From positions 124,001 to 188,000 of the forward strand of contig NZ_BQHR01000003.1 of the NCBI RefSeq assembly GCF_021601625.1: a DNA stretch of 64,000 nt. Direction: 5' to 3'. Positions 27,977-36,180 of the stretch are shown here, piece after piece. The DNA comes from Pseudomonas paraglycinae. GTDB lineage: Bacteria > Pseudomonadota > Gammaproteobacteria > Pseudomonadales > Pseudomonadaceae. The position numbers and the translations under genes were made by a program. Under the pieces are notes generated by a model. The model was not told the origin of the DNA, did not search any database, and saw nothing but the letters and a program-made list of their open reading frames with translations. Each line of letters begins with the position of its first letter. Position 1 is the stretch's first letter.

Positions 27977-29119
27977 ATGGCAGTTGCCTCCGGCGCCTAT
28001 AAGAAAGCCCTCGAGGGCGACCAGACACCGAAACAGGTGCTGGTCAAAATCGACCGGGTCACGAAGAAGTTCGACGAGACGGTTGCCGTGGACGATGTGT
28101 CCCTGGAAATCAAGAAGGGCGAGATCTTCGCCCTGCTCGGCGGTTCGGGATCGGGCAAATCCACTCTGCTGCGGATGCTGGCAGGGTTCGAACGGCCCAC
28201 GGAGGGGCGCATTTTCCTCGACGGCGTCGACATCACCGACATGCCGCCGTACGAGCGACCGATCAACATGATGTTCCAGTCCTACGCCCTGTTCCCGCAC
28301 ATGACCGTGGCGCAGAACATCGCGTTTGGCCTGCAACAGGACAAGATTCCCAAGGCCGAGATCGACGCCCGCGTGGCCGAGATGCTCAAGCTGGTGCAGA
28401 TGAGCCAGTACGCCAAGCGCAAGCCGCACCAGTTGTCCGGCGGTCAGCGTCAGCGTGTGGCGCTGGCGCGTTCGCTGGCCAAGCGGCCGAAACTGCTGCT
28501 GCTCGACGAGCCGATGGGCGCACTGGACAAGAAACTGCGTTCGCAAATGCAGCTTGAGCTGGTTGAGATCATCGAGCGCGTGGGCGTGACCTGCGTGATG
28601 GTGACCCACGACCAGGAAGAGGCCATGACCATGGCCGAGCGCATCGCGATCATGCACCTGGGCTGGATCGCCCAGATCGGCAGCCCGATCGACATCTACG
28701 AAACCCCGACCAGCCGTCTGGTCTGCGAATTCATCGGTAACGTGAACATCTTCGAAGGCGAAGTGATCGACGATGCCGAAGGCCACGCGACCATCACCTG
28801 CAAGGACCTCGACCGGCAGATCTACGTCGGCCACGGCATCAGCACCTCGGTGCAGGACAAGTCCGTGACCTACGCGATCCGTCCGGAAAAACTGCTGGTC
28901 ACCGCCGACCAGCCGACCTGCGAATACAACTGGTCGAGCGGCAAGGTGCATGACATCGCCTACCTCGGCGGTCACTCGGTGTTCTACGTCGAATTGCCGA
29001 GCGGCAAGCTGGTGCAGTCGTTCGTGGCCAACGCCGAACGCCGTGGCGCACGTCCGACCTGGGGCGATCAGGTTTACGTGTGGTGGGAAGACGACAGCGG
29101 CGTGGTACTTCGCTCATGA
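27977..29119 (+). CDS. spuF: Polyamine ABC transporter ATP-binding protein
   Basis: A 380-aa PotG-type ATPase. Walker A is GGSGSGKS (55-62), the signature LSGGQRQRVALARSL, Walker B LLLLDEPMGALD and the H-loop MVTHDQEEAM. The C-terminal ~100 residues form a TOBE regulatory domain (GNVNIFEGEVIDD..., AIRPEKLLV). It drives uptake through SpuG-SpuH. The ATG has a GGAG site, and the stop overlaps the spuG start in an ATGA, so the membrane subunits are translationally coupled. Confidence 0.95.
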   Translation: MAVASGAYKKALEGDQTPKQVLVKIDRVTKKFDETVAVDDVSLEIKKGEIFALLGGSGSGKSTLLRMLAGFERPTEGRIFLDGVDITDMPPYERPINMMFQSYALFPHMTVAQNIAFGLQQDKIPKAEIDARVAEMLKLVQMSQYAKRKPHQLSGGQRQRVALARSLAKRPKLLLLDEPMGALDKKLRSQMQLELVEIIERVGVTCVMVTHDQEEAMTMAERIAIMHLGWIAQIGSPIDIYETPTSRLVCEFIGNVNIFEGEVIDDAEGHATITCKDLDRQIYVGHGISTSVQDKSVTYAIRPEKLLVTADQPTCEYNWSSGKVHDIAYLGGHSVFYVELPSGKLVQSFVANAERRGARPTWGDQVYVWWEDDSGVVLRS

Positions 29120-30036
29120 ACATGCGCAAATTCAAACGCCGGCTCAATCGAATAATTCCCGGTGGCCGCCAGTTGGTCATCGGGGTTCCGTTCATCTGGC
29201 TGTTCCTGTTCTTCATGCTGCCGTTCTTCATCGTTTTGAAGATCAGCTTCGCCGAAGCGGACGTGGCCATCCCGCCGTACACCGAGATCTACACCTACGC
29301 CGAGCAGAAGCTGCAACTGCTGCTGAACCTGGGCAACTACGCAATGCTCGGCGACGACGAACTGTACATCGCCGCCTACCTCGGCTCGCTGAAGATGGCA
29401 TTTTTCAGCACGCTGCTGTGCCTGTTGATCGGTTACCCGATGGCCTACGCCATCGCCAGCGCCCGCAAAGAGCTGCAAACGGTGCTGGTGCTGCTGATCA
29501 TGATGCCGACCTGGACCGCGATCCTGATCCGCGTCTATGCCTGGATGGGCATCCTCAGCAACAACGGCCTGCTCAACGGTTTCCTGATGAGCATGGGCTT
29601 GATCGACGAGCCGCTGCAGATCCTCAACACCAACCTCGCGGTGTACATCGGCGTCGTCTACTCGTACCTGCCGTTCATGATCCTGCCGCTGTACGCCAAC
29701 CTGGTGAAGCACGACACCAGTCTGCTGGAGGCCGCTTCCGACCTGGGTTCGAGCACCTTCAACAGCTTCTGGAAAATCACCGTGCCGCTGTCCAAAAACG
29801 GCATCATCGCCGGCTGCATGCTGGTGTTCATCCCGGTGGTGGGCGAGTTCGTGATCCCGGAACTGCTTGGCGGTCCGGAAACCCTGATGATCGGTAAAGT
29901 GCTCTGGCAAGAGTTCTTCAACAACCGTGACTGGCCGGTGGCGTCCGCCCTGGCGGTGGTGATGCTGGCGATCCTGATCGTGCCGATCATCCTGTTCAAC
30001 CGCAGTCAGGCCAAGGAAATGGAGGGTAAAGAATGA
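29116..30036 (+). CDS. spuG: Polyamine ABC transporter permease (PotH type)
   Basis: A 306-aa inner-membrane permease with about six TM segments. The first is FIWLFLFFMLPFFIVL, about residues 28-43. It has the binding-protein-dependent EAA loop (LLEAASDLGSSTFNSFWKIT) facing SpuF. The ATG overlaps the spuF stop; the in-frame open region upstream lies inside spuF and is not conserved. The last codons overlap the spuH start. Confidence 0.94.
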   Translation: MNMRKFKRRLNRIIPGGRQLVIGVPFIWLFLFFMLPFFIVLKISFAEADVAIPPYTEIYTYAEQKLQLLLNLGNYAMLGDDELYIAAYLGSLKMAFFSTLLCLLIGYPMAYAIASARKELQTVLVLLIMMPTWTAILIRVYAWMGILSNNGLLNGFLMSMGLIDEPLQILNTNLAVYIGVVYSYLPFMILPLYANLVKHDTSLLEAASDLGSSTFNSFWKITVPLSKNGIIAGCMLVFIPVVGEFVIPELLGGPETLMIGKVLWQEFFNNRDWPVASALAVVMLAILIVPIILFNRSQAKEMEGKE

Positions 30037-30923
30037 AGCGCTTCCGTTTCTCCAGCCTGATGCTGGTGCTCGGCCTGTTGTTCATCTATCTGCCGATGCT
30101 GATTCTGGTGATCTACTCGTTCAACGCCTCGAAACTGGTGACGGTGTGGGGCGGCTGGTCGGTGAAGTGGTACGTCGGCCTGCTCGACAACTCGCAACTG
30201 ATGGGCTCGGTGGTGCGCTCGCTGGAAATCGCCTGCTACACCGCGATTGCCGCCGTGGCGCTGGGTACGCTGGCAGCCTTCGTGCTGACCCGCATCACCC
30301 GTTTCAAGGGCCGCACGCTGTTCGGCGGCCTGGTCACCGCGCCGCTGGTAATGCCTGAAGTGATTACCGGTCTGTCGCTGTTGCTGCTGTTCGTGGCGAT
30401 GGCGCAGATGATCGGCTGGCCACAGGAGCGGGGCATCGTCACCATCTGGATCGCTCACACCACGTTCTGTGCGGCGTATGTGGCGGTGGTGGTGTCGGCG
30501 CGTCTGCGCGAGCTGGACCTGTCGATCGAAGAAGCGGCGATGGACCTCGGCGCGCGTCCGTGGAAGGTGTTCTTCCTGATCACCATCCCGATGATCGCGC
30601 CGTCGCTGGCAGCGGGCGGCATGATGTCGTTCGCGCTGTCGCTGGACGACCTGGTATTGGCGAGCTTCGTCTCCGGCCCGGGTTCGACGACCCTGCCGAT
30701 GGAAGTGTTCTCGGCGGTGCGTCTGGGCGTGAAGCCTGAGATCAACGCCGTGGCCAGTCTGATTCTGCTGGCGGTGTCGCTGGTGACCTTCCTGGTCTGG
30801 TTCTTCAGCCGCCGTGCCGAAGAAGCTCGCAAGAAAGCGATTCAGCAGGCCATCGAAGAAGGCGCTGCGGATTCGTGGAAGCAACCGGACGTGCGCCGGG
30901 CGCCGACGCCGGAAGCGGCGTAA
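30033..30923 (+). CDS. spuH: Polyamine ABC transporter permease (PotI type)
   Basis: A 296-aa second permease of the spu importer, with six hydrophobic segments and the EAA loop EEAAMDLGARPWKVFFLITI. The start overlaps the spuG stop by 4 bp and is preceded by GGAGGG. The charged C-terminal tail (RRAEEARKKAIQQAIEEGAA...) is cytoplasmic and longer than in E. coli PotI. A strong terminator 13 bp after the stop ends the operon. Confidence 0.94.
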   Translation: MKRFRFSSLMLVLGLLFIYLPMLILVIYSFNASKLVTVWGGWSVKWYVGLLDNSQLMGSVVRSLEIACYTAIAAVALGTLAAFVLTRITRFKGRTLFGGLVTAPLVMPEVITGLSLLLLFVAMAQMIGWPQERGIVTIWIAHTTFCAAYVAVVVSARLRELDLSIEEAAMDLGARPWKVFFLITIPMIAPSLAAGGMMSFALSLDDLVLASFVSGPGSTTLPMEVFSAVRLGVKPEINAVASLILLAVSLVTFLVWFFSRRAEEARKKAIQQAIEEGAADSWKQPDVRRAPTPEAA

Positions 30924-30935
30924 GCCTCCCGGTAC

Positions 30936-30974
30936 AAAAAACCTCGCGACCGATAACGGTCGCGAGGTTTTTTT
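30936..30974. terminator. Bidirectional terminator after spuH
   Basis: A perfect 12-bp stem (ACCTCGCGACCG / CGGTCGCGAGGT) with an ATAA loop has an A-run on the left and a T-run on the right. It is shared with the convergent HD-domain gene. Confidence 0.93.
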
Positions 30975-30981
30975 ATGCCGG

Positions 30982-31623
30982 TCAGGAAACCCAGGGCGAC
31001 TGGCGAATCACTTCGATGAAGTTCATCGGCTTGAATCCCGGCGCTTGATCCTTCAACACATCGGTCTTCACATTGCCGAACGTAGTCTGCGGGCGATGAC
31101 GCAAGCCATCGGCGAACGCGCAGATGATGCACTCCTTGAAACCTTCGCCCCGTGGATGCGCATGCACCACCGCCTCGCGCTGCACCGTGGTGAACGCCGC
31201 GTAGTCCATGCCCAGCACGTCCATCTCGACGCCTGCGGTCACCAGCGCCACGGTCGGGCGCAGATGCTTCGGCACCCCCGGCGTGGTGTGCAGGGCGATC
31301 GACAACCAGACCTGCTCGATGTCGTCATCGCTCAACCCGTACGGCTTGAGAAACGCGGCGGCTGCGTTGGCGCCATCGACTTCGAAGCGCTCGTCATCGC
31401 TGCGGTGACCTTCGACCAGACCCAGGTCGTGGAACATCGCGCCGACGTACAGCAGTTCCGGATCGTAGGCCAGTTGCTGGCGCTCACCGCTCAAGGCGCC
31501 GAACAGAAATACCCGGCGCGAGTGGTGGTAAAGCAGGTCGGATTCGATGTCGCGGATGTACTCGGTGGTGGCCCGGGCGAGGGCGCTGTCGGGGATCCGG
31601 ATACCGGCGATGGTCGTTGTCAT
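30982..31623 (-). CDS. HD-domain protein (cyanamide hydratase-like)
   Basis: A 213-aa cytosolic HD-superfamily metal enzyme. A conserved histidine is in LLYHHSRRVFLFG (33-34), the HD pair in VGAMFHDLGLV (His65-Asp66), and a later His in SIALHTTPGVP and HAHPRGEGF. The spacing resembles cyanamide hydratase/YpgQ-type HD proteins, which hydrate nitriles or hydrolyse phosphate esters. The substrate is unknown. The start at 31623 is chosen for its GAGGAA site; the next upstream ATG lacks one. It is divergent from a GlxA-type regulator across 191 bp, which may control it. Confidence 0.82.
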   Translation of the reverse strand: MTTTIAGIRIPDSALARATTEYIRDIESDLLYHHSRRVFLFGALSGERQQLAYDPELLYVGAMFHDLGLVEGHRSDDERFEVDGANAAAAFLKPYGLSDDDIEQVWLSIALHTTPGVPKHLRPTVALVTAGVEMDVLGMDYAAFTTVQREAVVHAHPRGEGFKECIICAFADGLRHRPQTTFGNVKTDVLKDQAPGFKPMNFIEVIRQSPWVS

Positions 31624-31814
31624 GTTGAGCTTCCTCGTCGAAAACGCCGTCACGGCGCTGATCGGGAAAGTCTGTTCCCGGGGGCAAAACCGGACAATCG
31701 ATCCATGGCTGCGATCCTTGCCATTCCACCTGCAAATCGTGCCAGCTCGCTTCTGCGGCGAGGATTGGCTAGGGTTGGCGCTGATCCGCCAATTCCCCGG
31801 GAGCCGACATCGCC

Positions 31815-32780
31815 ATGAACAGAACCGTCGCCATCGTGGTGTTCCCCGGCGTGCAGGCGCTGGACGTCAGCGGGCCGATGGACGTGTTCGCCGAGGCCAA
31901 CCGCTTCCTGGCGCCGGAGGATCATTACCGGCTCGACGTGATCGGTGTCGAGCGCGGGTCGATGGCGTGTTCCAACGGGCTGACCCTGAGTGCGCATCGG
32001 CATTTCAGCGAAGCGTTGCAGGTTTACGATTTGCTGCTGGTGGCGGGTGGGCCGCAGTTGCCGTTCCTGGATTTCGGCGAGGCGTTCGATGTCTGGCTGC
32101 GCGAGGCCTGTGGACGGGCGCGGCGATTCGGCTCGATCTGCAACGGCGCGTTCATGCTCGCCCGTGCCGGGTTGCTGGACGGGCGTACGGTCACCACCCA
32201 CTGGAACGACGCCGAGGCGCTGGCGCAGTTGTGCCCGTCGAGCCGGGTCGAGGCTGATCGGTTGTATGTCGAGGACGGCCAGCTCTACACCTCGGCGGGG
32301 GTGACGGCGGGGATCGATCTGTCGCTGTACCTGCTGGCGCGAGATCACGGGGCCGAGGTGGCGCTGAGCGTGGCCAAGCGGCTGGTGGTGTTCACCCAGC
32401 GCTCGGGCGGGCAGTCGCAGTTCAGCCCGTTCCTTACGCCTCATGCCGAACCGACGTCAGCGGTGGCGATGGTGCAGCTGTATGTGCTGGCCAATCTCAC
32501 GGGCGACCTGACCATCGCCGATCTGGCGAACGCGGCGAACATGAGTGCGCGAAATTTCTCTCGGGTGTTTGCCCGCGAAGCGAAGGTCACCCCGGCGGAA
32601 TTCGTCGAGCGGGCGCGGGTGGATGCGGCGCGGGTGATGCTTGAAAGCACCACGGCGCCGCTGAAGACCGTGGCCTATCAGTGCGGGTTTCGCGATGCGC
32701 AACACATGCGCAGCGTGTTCAACCGGCGGCTGGGGGTGACGCCGCAGCAGTTTCGGTTGAATTTTGCGGCGATGCTTTGA
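31815..32780 (+). CDS. GlxA-family regulator: DJ-1/PfpI domain plus AraC HTH
   Basis: A 321-aa transcriptional regulator. The N-terminal DJ-1/glutamine-amidotransferase-like domain (about 3-190) includes GSICNGAFMLARAGLLDGR, the nucleophile-elbow-like region with Cys, which in regulators senses a ligand rather than cleaving it. The C-terminal AraC domain (about 220-318) has LTIADLANAANMSARNFSRV and VAYQCGFRDAQHMRSVFNR. Relatives control choline, carnitine and arginine catabolism (GbdR, CdhR, ArgR type). The HD protein is the nearest candidate target. A MITE-like repeat follows the stop. Confidence 0.92.
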   Translation: MNRTVAIVVFPGVQALDVSGPMDVFAEANRFLAPEDHYRLDVIGVERGSMACSNGLTLSAHRHFSEALQVYDLLLVAGGPQLPFLDFGEAFDVWLREACGRARRFGSICNGAFMLARAGLLDGRTVTTHWNDAEALAQLCPSSRVEADRLYVEDGQLYTSAGVTAGIDLSLYLLARDHGAEVALSVAKRLVVFTQRSGGQSQFSPFLTPHAEPTSAVAMVQLYVLANLTGDLTIADLANAANMSARNFSRVFAREAKVTPAEFVERARVDAARVMLESTTAPLKTVAYQCGFRDAQHMRSVFNRRLGVTPQQFRLNFAAML

Positions 32781-32806
32781 GCCGAGGTTGGCTTGAGACC
32801 GCTACC

Positions 32807-32983
32807 CCCTCACCCCAGCCCTCTCCCCGAGGGAGAGGGGGCCGATTGGGGGATATTGGAGAGATACGCCGACCTGAACGATCTGCTGTGAATCCATAAT
32901 CGACTCCGATCTTTCAGGTCGATGTATGACGCAAGACACCTCGGTTGGCTCCCTCTCCCTCGGGGAGAGGGCTGGGGTGAGGG
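32807..32983. mobile_element. MITE-like element, copy 1 (177 bp)
   Basis: The ends, 32807-32827 and 32963-32983, are perfect 21-bp inverted repeats (CCCTCACCCCAGCC... / ...GGCTGGGGTGAGGG). Inside lies a dyad, CGACCTGAA at 32870 and TTTCAGGTCG at 32912, around AATCCATAATCGACT. A second copy is at 52623-52798 with the same ends and inner dyad. There is no reading frame, so it must be moved, if at all, by a transposase in trans. It lies between convergent genes. Confidence 0.85.
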
Positions 32984-32989
32984 CGGCTT

Positions 32990-35401
32990 TTATGGCTCAG
33001 CCCGCTTTGGCAGCAGCTTCAGCGTACTCCGCGTATTCGCCGTCACCTCTTCCTCACTGAAATGCGCCTGCACATACATCCCGTCCACATACGCTTCCGC
33101 CTGATCGTCATAGTGGCTGTCGAACGGCACGCCGCTCTGGCCGACCGGGTTGATGGTCAGGCTGTGAGCCGGGTCGGCGAAGTCCACCAACCGCCGCGTC
33201 GACGGGCCGTAGGTCACCGGCCATGGCGCCGGGCCGATCTTCGCCGAGAGGTTGTTCGGCACTTCATGGGAGCCCGGTGCGGCGAACGGGCCGACGTTGA
33301 AAATGCGGTCCAGCGGTTTCTGCTGGCCCAGTGGATGACCATGGGTCAGCGTGTGCGCTTTGCCCCATTGCCAGCCGGAAGCGTCTTCGCCGAGGGTCGA
33401 CTTCAGGTGCGCCATGCTCGCCTGCCACGCAGCGCGCACGGTGTCGGCGCGGGTTTCCTTGTTCGGCGTGCTGCGGTTGTCCCACCACGGTGAATCGGCA
33501 TTCGCCGCGAGCCGGGGCAGCGCCGCATCGATCACTCGGGTCGACAGCAGGGTTTCGAAGAAATCATTGCCCAGCTCATCGCGCATTGCCGCGTCCGCGA
33601 GGTTGAACAGGAACTGGTTGAACACCGTCGCACTGACCGAGTCCAGCGGATAGTCGCCTTGCCATTGGGCCAATTGTTCGATCAGCTTCTGCTCGGCGGG
33701 ATTGCCCGCCACTTCACGCAGCACCGGCAGCAACGGCGCCAGCAGACGCGGGCCATAACCGGTGGTGGTGCCCAGTTGCAGTTTCTGGTTGGCCTCGTTG
33801 TCCCACTTCACGTTTTTGTCGGCGAGCTGGCGGTTGAGCTGTTGGCCACGGTCAGCGAGGTTGTAGTAACCGGGAATCTCCATGCCGGTCGGCGACACGG
33901 GCTGGAAGTTGGCCGAGACGATATAGCCCCGCGCCGGGTTCTCTTCCTGCGGGTTGGCGCTGAACGGGAAGTAGCCGTCCTTGTCCGCCTGATTGCTGCT
34001 GCCGTCGAGAATGAAGCCAGGCTTCACGCCGGCCGGCCGCTTGGGCAATAGCGCCGAAGCCCACCAGGCGATATCGCCCTTGGCGTTGGCGTAGACGATG
34101 TTCAGCCCCGGCGCCTGCACCTTGGCCGCTGCGGCGCGAGCCTTGGCCAGGGTGTCGGCGCGGTTGAGCTGGTAGAAACCTTCGAGGATCGGGTTCGGTG
34201 TTTCGAGGAACGCCCACCACATCGCAATCGGGGTTTTCCCGGCGGCGCTGCCGAGGGCGTCGTTGACGATCGGGCCGTGGGGCGACTGGCGCAGGGTGAT
34301 GGTCACCGGCGTCTGGCCTTTCACGGCGATCTGCTGCTCGGTCTTGACCATGTCGGTCCACTGGCCGCGATACCAGACCTGATCCGGGTTGTCCGGATTG
34401 ACCTTCTCGGCGATCAGGTCCAGATCATCGTTCTGGAACATGGTCAGGCTCCAGCCGAAATCCAGGTTGTGGCCGAGAAACGCAAAAGGCACCAGCGCCT
34501 GATGATGGCCGTAGAGTTCAAAACCCGGCGCCGACAGCTGCGCCTCGTACCACACCGACGGCACCGAAAAACGAATGTGCGGATCGCCCGCCAGCAACGG
34601 CTTGGTGCTCTTGCTGTGGCTGCCGGCGATCACCCAGGCGTTGCTGCCTTCGAACTGCGGCAGACCGTTGTCGATCAATGCCTGTTCGCTGACGCGGGCG
34701 AGGGTGTTCAGGTCTTTCCAGTCTTCGGCGGCGAGGGCCGGTGCGGTGCCGGCGTGGCCCTTGGCGAGCACGCCCTTGGGTTGCCAGTCGAGGTCGAAGA
34801 CGTTGAGGTAATCGGCGCCCAGTTGATCGCGCACGTAGGTCAGCAACGGTTCGGTGCGAAACGCGGCGGCAAAGCTGTAGGCCATGTAGCCGGCGACGCT
34901 GATGCTGTCTTCGGCGGTGAACGGCCGCTTGGGGATGCCCAGCACGTCGAACTCGATCGGCGCGGCATGCGAGTCCTGATATTGATTGATGCCGTCCAGA
35001 TAGGCTTGCAGGGCCTTCCACGCCGGGGACTGCTTGTCGAGGCCGGCCACGTAACTGGCGGCGCGCTCGCGGATGCGCAGGCTGCGGAACAGCTTGTCGG
35101 TGTCGAGCAGTTTCGGCCCGAGCACTTCGGCCAGCTCGCCCCGGGCCAGACGGCGCATGGCTTCCATCTGAAACAGCCGGTCCTGGGCGTGCACATAGCC
35201 GAGGGCGCGGTAGAGGTCGGTCTCGTTTTCGGCACGGATGTGCGGCACACCGCGCTCGTCGTAACGCACGGTCACCGAGCCTTGCAGGTTGCGCAACTCC
35301 ACCTGGCCCTGACGCGTCGGTTGCTTGCTGTAGACATACCACCCGCCGGCGGCGAGCAGGACAACGATGAGCAAGGCAAGAACGGTGAAGACGCGTTTCA
35401 T
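32990..35401 (-). CDS. Penicillin acylase family Ntn hydrolase (candidate AHL acylase)
   Basis: An 803-aa N-terminal-nucleophile hydrolase that matures by autoproteolysis into alpha and beta chains. An N-terminal membrane/signal segment (MKRVFTVLALLIVVLLAAGG) exports it. The catalytic serine is Ser253 at the Gly-Ser cut in LPQFEGSNAWVIAGSHS, followed by the oxyanion and nucleophile-helper strands. The start at 35401 has AAGGAG 6 nt upstream. It lies downstream of the spu operon, where PAO1 carries an acylase reported to degrade N-acyl-homoserine lactones (HacB; recalled). Acyl-amide hydrolysis in the periplasm is well supported; the physiological substrate is not. Confidence 0.9.
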   Translation of the reverse strand: MKRVFTVLALLIVVLLAAGGWYVYSKQPTRQGQVELRNLQGSVTVRYDERGVPHIRAENETDLYRALGYVHAQDRLFQMEAMRRLARGELAEVLGPKLLDTDKLFRSLRIRERAASYVAGLDKQSPAWKALQAYLDGINQYQDSHAAPIEFDVLGIPKRPFTAEDSISVAGYMAYSFAAAFRTEPLLTYVRDQLGADYLNVFDLDWQPKGVLAKGHAGTAPALAAEDWKDLNTLARVSEQALIDNGLPQFEGSNAWVIAGSHSKSTKPLLAGDPHIRFSVPSVWYEAQLSAPGFELYGHHQALVPFAFLGHNLDFGWSLTMFQNDDLDLIAEKVNPDNPDQVWYRGQWTDMVKTEQQIAVKGQTPVTITLRQSPHGPIVNDALGSAAGKTPIAMWWAFLETPNPILEGFYQLNRADTLAKARAAAAKVQAPGLNIVYANAKGDIAWWASALLPKRPAGVKPGFILDGSSNQADKDGYFPFSANPQEENPARGYIVSANFQPVSPTGMEIPGYYNLADRGQQLNRQLADKNVKWDNEANQKLQLGTTTGYGPRLLAPLLPVLREVAGNPAEQKLIEQLAQWQGDYPLDSVSATVFNQFLFNLADAAMRDELGNDFFETLLSTRVIDAALPRLAANADSPWWDNRSTPNKETRADTVRAAWQASMAHLKSTLGEDASGWQWGKAHTLTHGHPLGQQKPLDRIFNVGPFAAPGSHEVPNNLSAKIGPAPWPVTYGPSTRRLVDFADPAHSLTINPVGQSGVPFDSHYDDQAEAYVDGMYVQAHFSEEEVTANTRSTLKLLPKRAEP

Positions 35402-35504
35402 GGTGACTCCTTGTGCATTCGGGGTTGCCGCCCGTGCGGGCTGCAAACAATTAGCACACGCCTCGTGTGCTGCGCATCGCCGTCCTTGAAATGTCCGGAA
35501 TGCC

Positions 35505-36083
35505 TTACTTCGTCTCGGCCGGCCACGGGCAGTAACAACCGACCGCCAGCGTATGAGTCGCATTGACCGGACGATCATCACTCAAGGCTTGCAGGATCGG
35601 TTCGATAAAACTGTTGCTGGAGTTGCACGTCAGGCCTTCGCTGTAGGGGCCGAAGTACGCCAGTCTGCCGCTGCGGTCCCAGATCGCCACGGCCGGGCTG
35701 GCGGGAATCTGTTCGGAGCCGGGCAGGACCGCGATGGTTTTGAGATTGCTGAGGGTTGCCGGCAACTGGCCGTGGCTGCCGGCCTTCTGCACCGCAAAGA
35801 ACTCCACGCCCTTGGGGCCGAACTGTTCGACCATCTCGCTCAGGTGCTGTTGATTGCCGACGTTGCACGGGCAGGCGGGATCCCAAAAGTGCACCAGACG
35901 GATATTGCCGGGGCCGGCGAGGTCGTCGGGCAGGCGCAACGGGTCGCCGGAAAACACAGCGGTGTGTTCGCTGAACGCCCGCAGGTAGCGGCCCTGAAAC
36001 CAGTCGTACGCGGCCCACAGCACGCCGGCACACACGATGGCGAGCAGGCTGGCAAACAGTGCGGTGCGGTAGGGCGAACGCAT
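35505..36083 (-). CDS. Membrane-anchored thioredoxin-like protein (DUF6436-like)
   Basis: A 192-aa protein. An N-terminal TM anchor (about 8-26) is followed by a periplasmic thioredoxin-fold domain: NIRLVHFWDPACPCNVGNQQ. The active-site position holds C71-P72-C73, that is CxC rather than the usual CxxC. Further Cys occur at LTCNSS and VGCYCPWP near the end. PASPAVAIWD may supply the cis-proline. The start at 36083 has AAGGAA 9 nt upstream. It is divergent from the alpha/beta hydrolase by 97 bp. A redox or disulfide role is inferred; no partner is adjacent. Confidence 0.75.
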   Translation of the reverse strand: MRSPYRTALFASLLAIVCAGVLWAAYDWFQGRYLRAFSEHTAVFSGDPLRLPDDLAGPGNIRLVHFWDPACPCNVGNQQHLSEMVEQFGPKGVEFFAVQKAGSHGQLPATLSNLKTIAVLPGSEQIPASPAVAIWDRSGRLAYFGPYSEGLTCNSSNSFIEPILQALSDDRPVNATHTLAVGCYCPWPAETK

Positions 36084-36180
36084 GGTTTTGATTCCTTGAG
36101 AGCGCGCTAGCTTGCCATGCTTGCCGCGACAGATGAATATCGCAGGCCGATAAAGTCCGTTTACCGTTCTGGAATTGCCC

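Noticed and set aside
32807-32983. Possible CRISPR or tandem repeat because of recurring GGGAGAGG blocks
   Set aside because: The blocks are terminal inverted repeats of one element, not regularly spaced direct repeats with spacers.
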